64,000 nt of DNA from Ornithinimicrobium sufpigmenti (GCF_004322775.1 NZ_CP036403.1:2852001-2916000); one strand, 5' to 3'; counted from the stretch's first letter, positions 45,098-53,770 are shown. Numbers and translations are program-made. Notes: a model not told the origin generated them from the letters alone.

Positions 45098-45883
45098 ATG
45101 CCGCACACGCTCGCCCCCGGGACCGCACTGACCGTCCAGGACGTCGCCGACCTCATCGACCACGCGCTGCTCAAGCCCGAGCTGACCCCCGCCGAGGTGG
45201 AGGCCGCCTGCCGAGAGCTGGCGCAGGACCGGATCTGGTCGGTGTGCGTGCGTCCTTCCGACGTCCGGCTGGCGCTGGCCGCGGTGGACGGGTCCCCGAC
45301 CCGGGTGTGCACCGTGATCGGTTTCCCGCACGGCACCACCTCGACCGCGGCCAAGATCGCCGAGTCCAACCAGGCGATCGCGGACGGCGCGACCGAGCTG
45401 GACATGGTGCTCAACATCGGTCGTCTGCGCGGCGGGGACCTCGAGGCCGTCAAGCAGGACATCGCCGCGGTCGTGCAGGTCGGTCACGCCGCCGGCGCCC
45501 TGGTCAAGGTGATCTTCGAGACCGCGCTGCTGGACGACGAGCAGAAGGCCGCCGCGTGCCGGGCGAGCGAGGAGGCCGGCGCCGACTTCGTCAAGACCTC
45601 CACCGGCTTCGCCGGGGGCGGAGCGACGCTGCCGGACGTGCGCCTCATGCGCGCCAACATCTCCGACGCCGTGCAGGTCAAGGCCTCCGGCGGCGTCCGC
45701 GACATCGACACCCTCCTGGCGATGGTGGCCGAGGGCGTGACCCGCATCGGCACCTCCTCGACGCAGGCGCTCCTCGCCGGCGCCCGCGACCGCGAGCAGG
45801 CCGGCACCCTGGTCGTCCCCGACTCGGGCCACGGTGCTGGCGAGGCTGGTGCCGACGGGGCTGCCGACTCCGACGGCTACTGA
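45098..45883 (+). CDS. deoC: Deoxyribose-phosphate aldolase
   Basis: 261-residue class I aldolase splitting deoxyribose-5-phosphate to glyceraldehyde-3-phosphate and acetaldehyde, the exit step of deoxynucleoside catabolism. Family motifs: DLIDHALLKPELTPAEVEAA, VCTVIGFPHGTTSTAAKIAE, ATELDMVLNIGRLRGGDLE, VIFETALLDDEQK, the Schiff-base lysine in DFVKTSTGFAGGGATLPDVR, and VKASGGVRDIDTLLAM. The last 20 residues (GAGEAGADGAADSDGY) are a low-complexity tail. Divergent from cupin-add and convergent with deoA. Confidence 0.95.
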   Translation: MPHTLAPGTALTVQDVADLIDHALLKPELTPAEVEAACRELAQDRIWSVCVRPSDVRLALAAVDGSPTRVCTVIGFPHGTTSTAAKIAESNQAIADGATELDMVLNIGRLRGGDLEAVKQDIAAVVQVGHAAGALVKVIFETALLDDEQKAAACRASEEAGADFVKTSTGFAGGGATLPDVRLMRANISDAVQVKASGGVRDIDTLLAMVAEGVTRIGTSSTQALLAGARDREQAGTLVVPDSGHGAGEAGADGAADSDGY

Positions 45884-45890
45884 CCTACCT

Positions 45891-46032
45891 CTGACCGGGG
45901 ACACACTTTGCCCCTGACCGGGGACACACTTTGCCCCTACCGGGCACACGTCCTGGCGTGGGAAAGCGCAGACCGTGTCGCCGGTCAGACGCAGACCGTG
46001 TCGCCGGTCGCAGGCAGACCGTGTCGCCGGTC
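45891..46032. repeat. Inverted arrays of a 23-bp repeat between deoC and deoA
   Basis: Left arm: CTGACCGGGGACACACTTTG twice (45891, 45914; exact period 23) plus a worn third copy (ACCGGGCACACG). Right arm: GCAGACCGTGTCGCCGGTC three times (45968, 45991, 46014; exact period 23), whose complement (GACCGGCGACACGGTCTGC) is a variant of the left unit. So three copies face three copies across a short centre, ending at the deoA stop. Same architecture as the 30.5-kb array with a different unit; probably a bidirectional terminator. Confidence 0.88.
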
Positions 46033-46034
46033 GC

Positions 46035-47324
46035 TCAGGCGATGCGGTCGATGACGATCGACCCGGCGGTCTGCACCTGGTCGGGCGCGCCGATGTCCCA
46101 GGCGCCTTCGAGCGCGGCGACCGCTCGGTCGAAGCGCTCCGGGGTGTCGGTGTGCAGCGTCATCAACGGCTGGCCCTGGGTGACCGTGTCGCCGGGCTTG
46201 GCGTGCAGCTCGATGCCGGCGGCGGCCTGCACGGGGTCCTCCTTGCGGGCGCGGCCGGCGCCCAGGCGCCAGGCTGAGACACCGACAGCCATCGCGTCCA
46301 GCCGACCGAGGACGCCGTCCGCCTCCGCCACCACCTGGTGGGTCTCCCTGGCGGTCGGCAGGTCGGCGTCGGGGTCACCGCCCTGGGCGGCGATCATCCG
46401 GCGCCACACGTCCATCGCGCGGCCGTCCTGCAGCGCGTCGGCGGGGTCGATGTCGGTCACGCCGGCCCCGTCCAGCATCTCCCGGGCCAGGGCGAGCGTC
46501 AGGTCGACCACGTCCTGAGGACCGCCGCCCGCCAGCACCTCGACCGACTCCCGGACCTCCAGCCCGTTGCCGGCCGTCAGGCCCAGCGGCGTGGACATGT
46601 CGGTCATCAGGGCCACGGTGTGCACGCCCGCGTCCTGCCCGAGCGCCACCATGGTCTCGGCCAGCTCTCGGGCGTCCTCCTGCGTCTTCATGAAAGCGCC
46701 GGAGCCGACCTTGACGTCGAGCACCAGCGCGCCGGTGCCCTCGGCGATCTTCTTGCTCATGATGGAGGAGGCGATGAGCGGGATGGCCTCGACCGTGCCC
46801 GTCACGTCGCGCAGCGCGTAGAGCCGCTTGTCCGCCGGCGCCAGGCCGGCACCTGCGGCGCAGATCACGGCGCCGATGTCCTCCAGCTGGCGCAGCATGT
46901 CGGCGTTCGACAGGTCAGCCCGCCAGCCGGGGATGGCCTCCAGCTTGTCCAGCGTGCCGCCCGTATGCCCCAGCCCGCGCCCGCTCAGCTGTGGCACGGC
47001 GACTCCGCAGGCCGCGACGAGCGGCGCCAGCGGCAGGGTGATCTTGTCGCCCACGCCCCCGGTCGAGTGCTTGTCGGCGGTCGGCCGGGACAACGAGGAG
47101 AAGTCCATCCGCTCGCCGGAGTCGATCATCGCCCGGGTCCAGTCGCTGATCTCCCGCCGCGTCATACCGTTGAGCAGGATGGCCATGGCCAGGGCGGACA
47201 TCTGCTCGTCGGCCACCTGGCCGCGGGTGTAGGCGTCGATGACCCAGGCGATCTCCTCGCTGGTCAGCTCCCCCCTGTCCCGTTTGGTGCTGATGACGTC
47301 GACGGCGGCGAAGGACTCACTCAT
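46035..47324 (-). CDS. deoA: Thymidine phosphorylase
   Basis: 429-residue pyrimidine nucleoside phosphorylase giving thymine/uracil and (deoxy)ribose-1-phosphate. MSESFAAVDVISTKRDRGEL start, ADKHSTGGVGDKITLPLAPL phosphate site, LSGRGLGHTGGTLDKLEAI, SSIMSKKIAEGTGALVLDVK, VGSGAFMKTQEDA and MTDMSTPLGLTAGNGLEV. The C-terminal domain with AGIELHAKPGDTVTQGQPLM is complete. The start overlaps the end of the upstream proline-rich membrane protein gene by eight bases; a CAGACT box seven bases before the ATG suggests its own leaderless promoter too. Confidence 0.95.
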   Translation of the reverse strand: MSESFAAVDVISTKRDRGELTSEEIAWVIDAYTRGQVADEQMSALAMAILLNGMTRREISDWTRAMIDSGERMDFSSLSRPTADKHSTGGVGDKITLPLAPLVAACGVAVPQLSGRGLGHTGGTLDKLEAIPGWRADLSNADMLRQLEDIGAVICAAGAGLAPADKRLYALRDVTGTVEAIPLIASSIMSKKIAEGTGALVLDVKVGSGAFMKTQEDARELAETMVALGQDAGVHTVALMTDMSTPLGLTAGNGLEVRESVEVLAGGGPQDVVDLTLALAREMLDGAGVTDIDPADALQDGRAMDVWRRMIAAQGGDPDADLPTARETHQVVAEADGVLGRLDAMAVGVSAWRLGAGRARKEDPVQAAAGIELHAKPGDTVTQGQPLMTLHTDTPERFDRAVAALEGAWDIGAPDQVQTAGSIVIDRIA

Positions 47325-48198
47325 AGCGCCCAGTCTGGCCCATCGTCCCGGCGGCCCTCGCGACACGTGCCACCTTCGGTCCCGGCGGGTCCTCCCCACG
47401 CGCGGCAGCGACGTCCCGCTGCAGCCTCCGCAGCCCCGACTCGAACTCACGCCGCCCGGACCCCGGCAGCGCCCCTGCGCCGCTGAGCTGGCCCAGGAGC
47501 CGGTCGGACTGCTCCCTCAGCTCCTCCAGGACCCGCATGACGTCCTGGGTCGATCCGGTGGTGGCTGCCGTGTGCAGGTCGCGTGCGCAGCGGCTCAGGT
47601 GCAGCTGACCGAGGGACACGACCGGGTCGGTCGACGGGCTGGCGCCCACGGTCGGGTTCGCCGTGGAGTATGTGGAGGGGTGTCCCGGAGGGTATGCCGA
47701 GGACTGACCTGGGGGCCGCACCGGGGGCGGGGTGCTCCCGTGGGGGTACTGGGGAACGTCGATCCGAGGCATGCCGGGACCCGTCGCCGTTCCGGAGCCG
47801 GGCGCTCCCGGCGCTGGCGTGGCCCCGGGGCCCGGCTGCTCGCCGGGTCGGTGCACCCAGGGTGAGTGTCCCGGGCCGCTCTGTGTCGGGGCGGTGGTGG
47901 GCGGCTCCCCCATCCGGCCGACCGGCGGCGGGGTGGCACCTTGGTCGGGGCCACCCGCCCACCCGAGGGTGGATCGGTCGGACCCGGAGTCCGGCCGGTA
48001 GGGCGGCAGTGGCTGGCCGGAGCCGTGCTGCTCGGCCTTCTTCTGCTCGCTGCTGCCGCGCTGGCTCAGCACCCCAGCAGCGATCCACCCGATGATGATC
48101 GGCACGAAGATGCTCACGTTCATGTCCAGCAGCACGTTCAGGACGACGAACGCGATGATGGCCCAGCCCCACCAGGGCAGTGAAGGAACGGTGCGCAC
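47317..48198 (-). CDS. Proline/glycine-rich membrane protein, unrecognised
   Basis: 293 residues starting VRTVPSLPWWGWAIIAFVVL with one or two N-terminal membrane helices (to VPIIIGWIAAGVL). Then about 150 residues rich in Pro, Gly, Ser and Thr without repeats of fixed length, and a C-terminal helical region (HLSRCARDLHTAATTGSTQD, RVLEELREQSDRLLGQLSGA) resembling a small helical bundle. No recognised family; the layout suggests an anchored cytoplasmic adaptor. It overlaps deoA by eight bases and has a leaderless TAGGGT promoter six bases from its GTG. Confidence 0.75.
   Translation of the reverse strand: MRTVPSLPWWGWAIIAFVVLNVLLDMNVSIFVPIIIGWIAAGVLSQRGSSEQKKAEQHGSGQPLPPYRPDSGSDRSTLGWAGGPDQGATPPPVGRMGEPPTTAPTQSGPGHSPWVHRPGEQPGPGATPAPGAPGSGTATGPGMPRIDVPQYPHGSTPPPVRPPGQSSAYPPGHPSTYSTANPTVGASPSTDPVVSLGQLHLSRCARDLHTAATTGSTQDVMRVLEELREQSDRLLGQLSGAGALPGSGRREFESGLRRLQRDVAAARGEDPPGPKVARVARAAGTMGQTGRYE
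47332..47337 (-). promoter_or_regulatory. Possible leaderless -10 box of deoA
   Basis: CAGACT, seven bases, then the deoA ATG; deviates from TANNNT at the first base and lies inside the upstream gene. Confidence 0.35.
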
Positions 48199-48204
48199 CG
48201 GACC

Positions 48205-48210
48205 ACCCTA
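48205..48210 (-). promoter_or_regulatory. Leaderless -10 box of the proline-rich membrane protein gene
   Basis: TAGGGT, six bases (GGTCCG), then GTG on the minus strand. Confidence 0.6.
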
Positions 48211-48221
48211 CCCACGTGTGA

Positions 48222-48227
48222 CATCCT
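48222..48227 (+). promoter_or_regulatory. Possible -10 box of the unrecognised 230-aa gene
   Basis: CATCCT seven bases before the GTG; only partly matches TANNNT. Confidence 0.3.
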
Positions 48228-48234
48228 GTGGCCC

Positions 48235-48927
48235 GTGCAGACCGCAGACATCATGGCCCTCGTCGTCCCGCCCACCGTCGAGCTGCTGCGCCGTGCCCGC
48301 GCGGCGGAGGGGGCCAGGCCGCAGGAGCCGGAGCCGATGTTCGCCACCCTCATCGCGGTGCGCAACGGGCGCGTCGTGGCCAGCGTCAGCACGCCGCGGA
48401 TGTCGATCACCCTGAACTGTGCCCTGCCGATGGCGGTCGGGCTCGACCCGGAGGCTCTGGTCGTGGCGGCCCAGGCCCAGGTGGAGGGTCGCCCTGCGCT
48501 GGCCTACTCGGTGATGAAGCGGGACCGGACCGCCAAGTTCGTCCTGCAGCCGGTGGCCGAGCAGGACGGCGAGCTGGTGGTCGGGCGACCCGTCGACGGC
48601 GGCGAGCCGGCGGACCCGCACATCCTGCAGACCCTGGCCGAGGCGATGGGCCAGCGGCCCGTGGACGTGACCAAGGTGGCCCGCAAGGACCTGGGTGGCA
48701 CGTTCGGCGAGGACACCTTCCTGCCGCCCGAGGAAGGCCGGGTGGTGGTCGACGCGGGCACGGTGAAGACGCTGGAGCAGCGGGTGAAGGGCGTGCGGGG
48801 TCAGGCGCTCTACGTGGCCCGCAGCCCCGAGGCCGGGCGGCTCGCGCTCGAGGCCGGCCTGCCGCGGACCAGCCTGCTGACCTCCGACTCCCCGGAGGTC
48901 GTGGCCGCCACCGAGGACGGCAGCTGA
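48235..48927 (+). CDS. Soluble protein of unknown function (230 aa)
   Basis: No family recognised. The sequence begins MQTADIMALVVPPTVELLRR and looks like a compact alternating alpha/beta protein: MFATLIAVRNGRVVASVSTP, ITLNCALPMAVGLDPEALVV, YSVMKRDRTAKFVLQPVAEQ, and later GRVVVDAGTVKTLEQRVKGV. No membrane segment, cysteine motif, P-loop or HTH is visible. Codon use is like the neighbours, arguing against recent transfer. It is divergent from the deoA side and convergent with cytidine deaminase. Its position inside a nucleoside salvage region may be incidental. Confidence 0.7.
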   Translation: MQTADIMALVVPPTVELLRRARAAEGARPQEPEPMFATLIAVRNGRVVASVSTPRMSITLNCALPMAVGLDPEALVVAAQAQVEGRPALAYSVMKRDRTAKFVLQPVAEQDGELVVGRPVDGGEPADPHILQTLAEAMGQRPVDVTKVARKDLGGTFGEDTFLPPEEGRVVVDAGTVKTLEQRVKGVRGQALYVARSPEAGRLALEAGLPRTSLLTSDSPEVVAATEDGS

Positions 48928-48939
48928 GCCGTCAGGAGC

Positions 48940-49002
48940 TCAGCGCAACGAGCGCAGAGAACGAACAGAGAGAACGAGCGGAGAACGAGCAGCGAGCCGC
49001 CC
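48940..49002. repeat. Purine-rich degenerate repeat in a convergent gap
   Basis: Imperfect reiteration of GAACGAGCGGAGAACGAG-like words between the 230-aa gene and cytidine deaminase. Clearly lower GC and strand-asymmetric (few pyrimidines on the plus strand) compared with the surroundings. Confidence 0.55.
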
Positions 49003-49035
49003 GGAGCCAGGTACACAGGCGCCGGCTGGTCAGGG

Positions 49036-49464
49036 TCAACGCTGCAGGTGCTCGGCCCCGAACGCCTGGGGCAGGATCTGCTCCATCGGCAGGATGCCCT
49101 CGGGGGTCTGCAGCAGGCACCCCGGGCCGCCGTGCTCCCACAGCAGCTGGCGGCAGCGGCCGCACGGCATGAGCGTGGCGCCCTGGCCGTCCACGCACCA
49201 CACCGCCACCAGCCGCCCGCCGCCGGTGGCGGCCAGCTCGGAGACCATGCCGCACTCGGCGCACAGGCCCACGCCGTAGGAGGCGTTCTCGACGTTGCAC
49301 CCGGCGACGACGCGGCCGTCGTCGACCAGGCCGGCCACGCCGACCGGGTAGCGCGAGTAGGGCACGTAGGCCCGCTGCATGATCTGGGTGGCGGCGATCC
49401 GCAGCCGCTCCCACTCGATGTCGGTCTCGGTCCCGGTGTCGGTCTCGGAGTCGGTACTGTCCAC
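49036..49464 (-). CDS. cdd: Cytidine deaminase
   Basis: 142-residue zinc deaminase converting (deoxy)cytidine to (deoxy)uridine. The catalytic motif is AGCNVENASYGVGLCAECGM (zinc cysteine and catalytic glutamate in CNVE) with the second cysteine pair in LMPCGRCRQLLWEHGG; VPYSRYPVGVAGL precedes it. The first 15 residues (DSTDSETDTGTETD) are an acidic low-complexity extension. GTG start, five bases after GAGGT. It is the last gene of the nucleoside ABC importer operon, nine bases after the permease stop. Confidence 0.94.
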   Translation of the reverse strand: MDSTDSETDTGTETDIEWERLRIAATQIMQRAYVPYSRYPVGVAGLVDDGRVVAGCNVENASYGVGLCAECGMVSELAATGGGRLVAVWCVDGQGATLMPCGRCRQLLWEHGGPGCLLQTPEGILPMEQILPQAFGAEHLQR

Positions 49465-49472
49465 GCCATACC

Positions 49473-50777
49473 TCAGCTCTTGGTGTAGGGGATGCCCTCG
49501 GCGGCCGGTGGGCGGACCCGGCCGACGAACCCGGCCACGGCCAGGATGGTGATGACGTAGGGCAGCATGAGCAGCAGCTCGGAGGGGATCGTGCTGCCGA
49601 TGCTCGACATCATGTTGCCCAGGTTCTTGGAGAAGCCGAAGAGGAGGGCCGCAGCGACCGCGCCCCACGGGCTCCACTTGCCCAGGATCATCGCGGCCAG
49701 CGCGATGAAGCCGTTGCCGGCCGACATCTCGCGGCCGAAGGCCAGGCCGGAGCCGACGGTGAAGAAGGCACCACCCAGACCGGCGACGGCACCACCGAGG
49801 ATGGTGTTCCACACCCGGCGGGGGTTGACCTTGATCCCGACCGTGTCGGCGGCCCTCGGGTGCTCGCCCACGGCGCGGGTGCGCAGGCCCCAGCGGCTGC
49901 GGAAGAGCATGATGTTGAGCACCACCACGAGGGCGTACATCAGGTAGACCAGGACGGTCTGGTTGAACAGCACCGGGCCCAGGACGGGGATGTCCGCCAG
50001 GCCCGGGACCCGGATCCGCTCCAGGGGCATCCGGGTGTTGAACAGGGCCCGGTTGTCGGCCAGCAGGGTGGAGAAGAAGAACCCGGTCAGGCCGATGATC
50101 AGGGTGTTCAGCACGACGCCGACGATGATCTGGTTGACCCGGTACATCACCGCGAACCAGGCCAGGACCGCGCCGACCATCGCGCCGGCGAGGGGGGCGG
50201 CGAGCAGACCGGCATACCCGTTGCCGGCCATCGAGGCCACGACCGCGGCGGCGAACGCACCGAACAGCAGCTGTCCCTCGATGGCGATGTTGATGATGCC
50301 GGAGCGCTCGCAGATGACACCGGACATGGCGCCGAAGACCAGCGGTACGGACAGCGCCAACGCACCGCTGAGCAGCGAGACCATCGGGATCACCGAGGTG
50401 GTGCCAGCGCCCACGTAGGTGAGGAACGCCAGGACGAAAGCCAGCCCGACGGCGACGTGCAGCCACGCCGGGGCCGGGATCCGGTCCCGGGCCCGCAGGT
50501 AGGCCCACACCGCGGCAGCCGCCATGAGCACCGCGAGCACGATGATCGTGGTCAGCGCGGGCACGGTGATGTCGGGGATGGTGAACCAGTCGCTGGCACC
50601 CCCCACCTGGAAGGTGGTCGAGGTGCCGGCCGGTGTGCCGGGCACCATGAGCACAGCGGTGATCAGCGCGGCCACGGCGTAGCTGATCGGGGCCTTGAGG
50701 CCGAGCTTGGGTCGGACGGCGGACTGCTCTGCGTCCGGTGGGGGCGCGTCCGCCGGCCGCTCGGTGACGGTGCTCAT
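49473..50777 (-). CDS. Nucleoside ABC importer permease 2
   Basis: 434-residue inner-membrane permease of the BMP-type nucleoside/simple-sugar family (RbsC fold). About ten membrane segments; diagnostic stretches are SVPLVFGAMSGVICERSGII then NIAIEGQLLFGAFAA, MYRVNQIIVGVVLNTLIIGL and FGREMSAGNGFIALAAMILG. The SGIINIAIEGQ wording is typical of this permease. It is coupled to permease 1 by ATGA and lies before cytidine deaminase. The substrate is expected to be nucleosides, judging from the surrounding salvage genes. Confidence 0.92.
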   Translation of the reverse strand: MSTVTERPADAPPPDAEQSAVRPKLGLKAPISYAVAALITAVLMVPGTPAGTSTTFQVGGASDWFTIPDITVPALTTIIVLAVLMAAAAVWAYLRARDRIPAPAWLHVAVGLAFVLAFLTYVGAGTTSVIPMVSLLSGALALSVPLVFGAMSGVICERSGIINIAIEGQLLFGAFAAAVVASMAGNGYAGLLAAPLAGAMVGAVLAWFAVMYRVNQIIVGVVLNTLIIGLTGFFFSTLLADNRALFNTRMPLERIRVPGLADIPVLGPVLFNQTVLVYLMYALVVVLNIMLFRSRWGLRTRAVGEHPRAADTVGIKVNPRRVWNTILGGAVAGLGGAFFTVGSGLAFGREMSAGNGFIALAAMILGKWSPWGAVAAALLFGFSKNLGNMMSSIGSTIPSELLLMLPYVITILAVAGFVGRVRPPAAEGIPYTKS

Positions 50778-52117
50778 GCTGCGACCTCCTTCGCCTCGGG
50801 ACGGGCTCTGGGCTTGTACGGCCTGGCCGGGTCGGGCAACCGGAAGACCGACCGGACCAGCGGCGGAGCGGCGATGAGCAGCACGATGATCGCCTGCAGC
50901 ACCAGGATGATGTCGATCGGCGTGGAGGTGAGCGACTGCATGAACGAGCCGCCCGCCTTGAGCGCACCGAAGAGGAGACCGGCGAAGAAGGTGCCCCAGG
51001 GACGGGACCGGCCCAGCAGCGCCACCGTGATCGCGTCGAAGCCGTAGGTCGCCGCGACGCCGGCGGTCAGCGAGCGTTCCGTCCCCAGCACCTGCGCGGT
51101 GGCGGCCAGTCCCGCCAGCGCACCGGCGATGAGCATGGTGATCACGGTGACCCGCCCGACCGACATCCCCGCCGTCCGCGCGGCCGCCGGGTTGGCGCCC
51201 GCGGCCCGCAGCTCGAAGCCGATCGTGGACCGCTCCAGCAGCCACCAGACCAGCGCCGCGGCAGCGATGGCGATCAGGAAGCCGAGGTGCAGTCGGAAGT
51301 TCACGCCGGGGAACCAGTCCGCCGGGATGAGCAGGGGGTAGACCGCGTCGGCACCCACGCTCGGGCTGCGCTGCCCGGTGCGACCGGGGTTGAACGCGGG
51401 CAGCTTGAGCACATAGCTGATCAGGTAGACCGCGATGTAGTTGAGCATGATCGTGACGATCACCTCGTTGGCCCCGAAGCGGGCCTTGAGCACGCCCGGG
51501 ATGCCCGCCCACACGGCCCCACCGATCGCGCCACCCAGGACGGCCACCAGCAGGTGCAGGACCGGGGGCAGGTCGAAGGCGAAGCCGAGCCAGGCCGCGA
51601 CGATCGCGCCGACGATGATCTGGCCCTGGGCGCCGATGTTGAACAGGCCCGCCCGGAAGCCGACCGCGATGCCGAGCCCGGCCAGGATCAGCGGCACGGA
51701 GTAGACCATGGACTCGGTGATCGGCCGGAGCATCCCCGCCAGGGTGGGCTGGTGCCAGTCGAAGATCGCGCCGCGGAACATCGCCACGTACGCCTCGGTC
51801 ACCGCGGTCCACGCGGCGGACAACAGATCGCCGGGCCGACGGAAGAAGTACCCGGCAGCCTCCCGGGTCGCCGGGTCCGCGAACGCGATGAGGAAGGCCC
51901 CGATGACCAGGGCCAGCACCACGGCCAGGACGGACATGAGCATGCTGCCGGAGAGGACCTGGTGCAGCACCGGCCGACGGTCCTGGCCGGGACCGGTCCT
52001 GCCTGTGCCGGTCGACTGGCCCGTCCCGGTGCCCGTCTCGGCCGGGGGCGCTGCAGCCACCGCCTGCTCGGCGCCGGCGTCCGAGCCGCGGGACTGGCCC
52101 GCGTGCTGCTCGCTCAC
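50774..52117 (-). CDS. Nucleoside ABC importer permease 1
   Basis: 447 residues. The N-terminal 50 are low-complexity Thr/Gly/Ala, then membrane segments begin (MLMSVLAVVLALVIGAFLIA). Family wording: ITESMVYSVPLILAGLGIAV, GFRAGLFNIGAQGQIIVGAI, RFGANEVIVTIMLNYIAVYL and YGFDAITVALLGRSRPWGTF. It pairs with permease 2 to form the membrane channel. Both ends overlap neighbours by ATGA, giving a tight ATPase-permease-permease order. Confidence 0.92.
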   Translation of the reverse strand: MSEQHAGQSRGSDAGAEQAVAAAPPAETGTGTGQSTGTGRTGPGQDRRPVLHQVLSGSMLMSVLAVVLALVIGAFLIAFADPATREAAGYFFRRPGDLLSAAWTAVTEAYVAMFRGAIFDWHQPTLAGMLRPITESMVYSVPLILAGLGIAVGFRAGLFNIGAQGQIIVGAIVAAWLGFAFDLPPVLHLLVAVLGGAIGGAVWAGIPGVLKARFGANEVIVTIMLNYIAVYLISYVLKLPAFNPGRTGQRSPSVGADAVYPLLIPADWFPGVNFRLHLGFLIAIAAAALVWWLLERSTIGFELRAAGANPAAARTAGMSVGRVTVITMLIAGALAGLAATAQVLGTERSLTAGVAATYGFDAITVALLGRSRPWGTFFAGLLFGALKAGGSFMQSLTSTPIDIILVLQAIIVLLIAAPPLVRSVFRLPDPARPYKPRARPEAKEVAA

Positions 52118-53700
52118 GGCGTCTCCTCCTCCAGGTCGGCCTGGCCGAGCACCGAGTGGTGCGCGGCGGCCTGGGTCCGGGCCTCGTCCAGGGGGACACC
52201 GGCCATCATCAGTCCGAGCATGTCGCGGTCGACCGTGCCGCCCTCCGCGGCCACGTCGACGATGCCGACGATCCGGCCGCGGTACATCACCGCGATCCGG
52301 TCACCGAGGTTGAGCACCTCGTCCAGCTCGGTGGAGACGATGATGACCGGGGTGCCGTTGTCGCGCTCCTGCACGATCCGCTTGTGCACGAACTCGATCG
52401 AGCCGACATCGAGGCCGCGGGTGGGCTGGGAGGCGACGAACAGACGCAGGGGACGGGACATCTCCCGGGCGAGCACCACCTTCTGGGCGTTGCCGCCGGA
52501 CAGGGTGGAGATCGGGTCGTGCACCGAGGTGTAGCGCACGTCGAACTCCTGCGTGCGGTGCTCCGCGTTGGCCTCGACCGCGCTGGGGCTCATCGACACG
52601 CCGCTGGCGAACGGGGCGGTGTCGTACAGGTCCAGGACGAGGTTCTCGGCGATGGTGAAGCTGGCCACCACACCGTCGGTGGAGCGGTCCTCGGGGACGA
52701 ACCCGATGCCGGCGCGCAGCCGTTGCTTGACGTTCCTGCCGCGCAGGTCGGTGCGGTCGAGCACCAACCGCCCGGCGTCGGCGTCCTCCAGCCCCAGGAT
52801 GACCTCGGCCAGCTCGGTCTGGCCGTTGCCCTGGACCCCGGCGATGCACAGGATCTCCCCGCTGCGCACCTCGAAGGACACGTCGTCGACCAGGACGGTG
52901 CCGTTGGGTGCCACCACGGACAGCCCCTCGACCTGGAAGCTGGCCTCACCGGGGGTGGCCTGTGCCTTGCCCACCGACAGGTTGACCGAGCGCCCGACCA
53001 TGAGCGAGGCGAGCTCGGTCTCGGTCGAGCCGGGGAGGGCCTCCCCCACGACCTTGCCCCGGCGGATGACCGTGATCCGGTCGGCGATCGCGCGGACCTC
53101 GCGCAGCTTGTGGGTGATGAAGACGATGGAGGTCCCGGCCTCCTTCAGCTCACCCATGATCGCGATCAGCTCATCGGTCTCCTGGGGCGTGAGCACGGCG
53201 GTCGGCTCGTCCAGGATGAGCACCTGCGCGTCGCGGGAGAGCGCCTTGATGATCTCCACCCGCTGCTGCACCCCGACCGGCAGGTCCTCGATGCGGGCGT
53301 CGGGGTCGACGTGGAAGCCGAACCGGTCGGAGATCTCCTTGACCCGGCGGCGCGCCTCGTCCAGCTTGAGGATGCCGCCGGGGCCGGCGGGCTCGTAGCC
53401 CAGCGCGACCGACTCGGCGACGGTGAAGACGGGCACGAGCATGAAGTGCTGGTGCACCATCCCGATGCCGGCGGCGACCGCGTCCCCCGGCCCCTTGAAC
53501 CTGACCGGCTTGCCGTCGAGCAGGATCTGCCCGTCGTCCGGGTCGTACAGGCCGTAGAGGACGTTCATCAACGTGCTCTTGCCGGCGCCGTTCTCACCGA
53601 GGAGCGCGTGGATCTCACCGGGCTCGACGACGAGGTCGATGTGGTCGTTGGCCACCAGGGGCCCGAACACCTTGGTGATGCCCTGGAGCTCGAGCTTCAT
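52114..53700 (-). CDS. Nucleoside ABC importer ATPase (tandem NBD)
   Basis: 528 residues with two nucleotide-binding domains in tandem, as in ribose/nucleoside importers. NBD1 has HALLGENGAGKSTLMNVLYG and ILDEPTAVLTPQE; NBD2 has the usual degenerate P-loop IAGVQGNGQTELAEVILG and a good signature TLSGGNAQKVVLAREMSRP. MVHQHFMLVPVFTVAESVAL marks the BMP-type group. AGGAG precedes the ATG by five bases. It lies downstream of the binding-protein gene across a strong hairpin that may set the stoichiometry. Confidence 0.94.
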   Translation of the reverse strand: MKLELQGITKVFGPLVANDHIDLVVEPGEIHALLGENGAGKSTLMNVLYGLYDPDDGQILLDGKPVRFKGPGDAVAAGIGMVHQHFMLVPVFTVAESVALGYEPAGPGGILKLDEARRRVKEISDRFGFHVDPDARIEDLPVGVQQRVEIIKALSRDAQVLILDEPTAVLTPQETDELIAIMGELKEAGTSIVFITHKLREVRAIADRITVIRRGKVVGEALPGSTETELASLMVGRSVNLSVGKAQATPGEASFQVEGLSVVAPNGTVLVDDVSFEVRSGEILCIAGVQGNGQTELAEVILGLEDADAGRLVLDRTDLRGRNVKQRLRAGIGFVPEDRSTDGVVASFTIAENLVLDLYDTAPFASGVSMSPSAVEANAEHRTQEFDVRYTSVHDPISTLSGGNAQKVVLAREMSRPLRLFVASQPTRGLDVGSIEFVHKRIVQERDNGTPVIIVSTELDEVLNLGDRIAVMYRGRIVGIVDVAAEGGTVDRDMLGLMMAGVPLDEARTQAAAHHSVLGQADLEEETP

Positions 53701-53770
53701 CGCCTCTCCTGCTTCATGCTCATCTCACGGGGTGACGGACAGGGGTATGGGGTTCCGCCGCCGGGACAGC

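Noticed and set aside
45891..46032. CRISPR-like array or phage attachment site
   Set aside because: No spacers, only three copies per arm, facing orientation, and no integrase or tRNA nearby.
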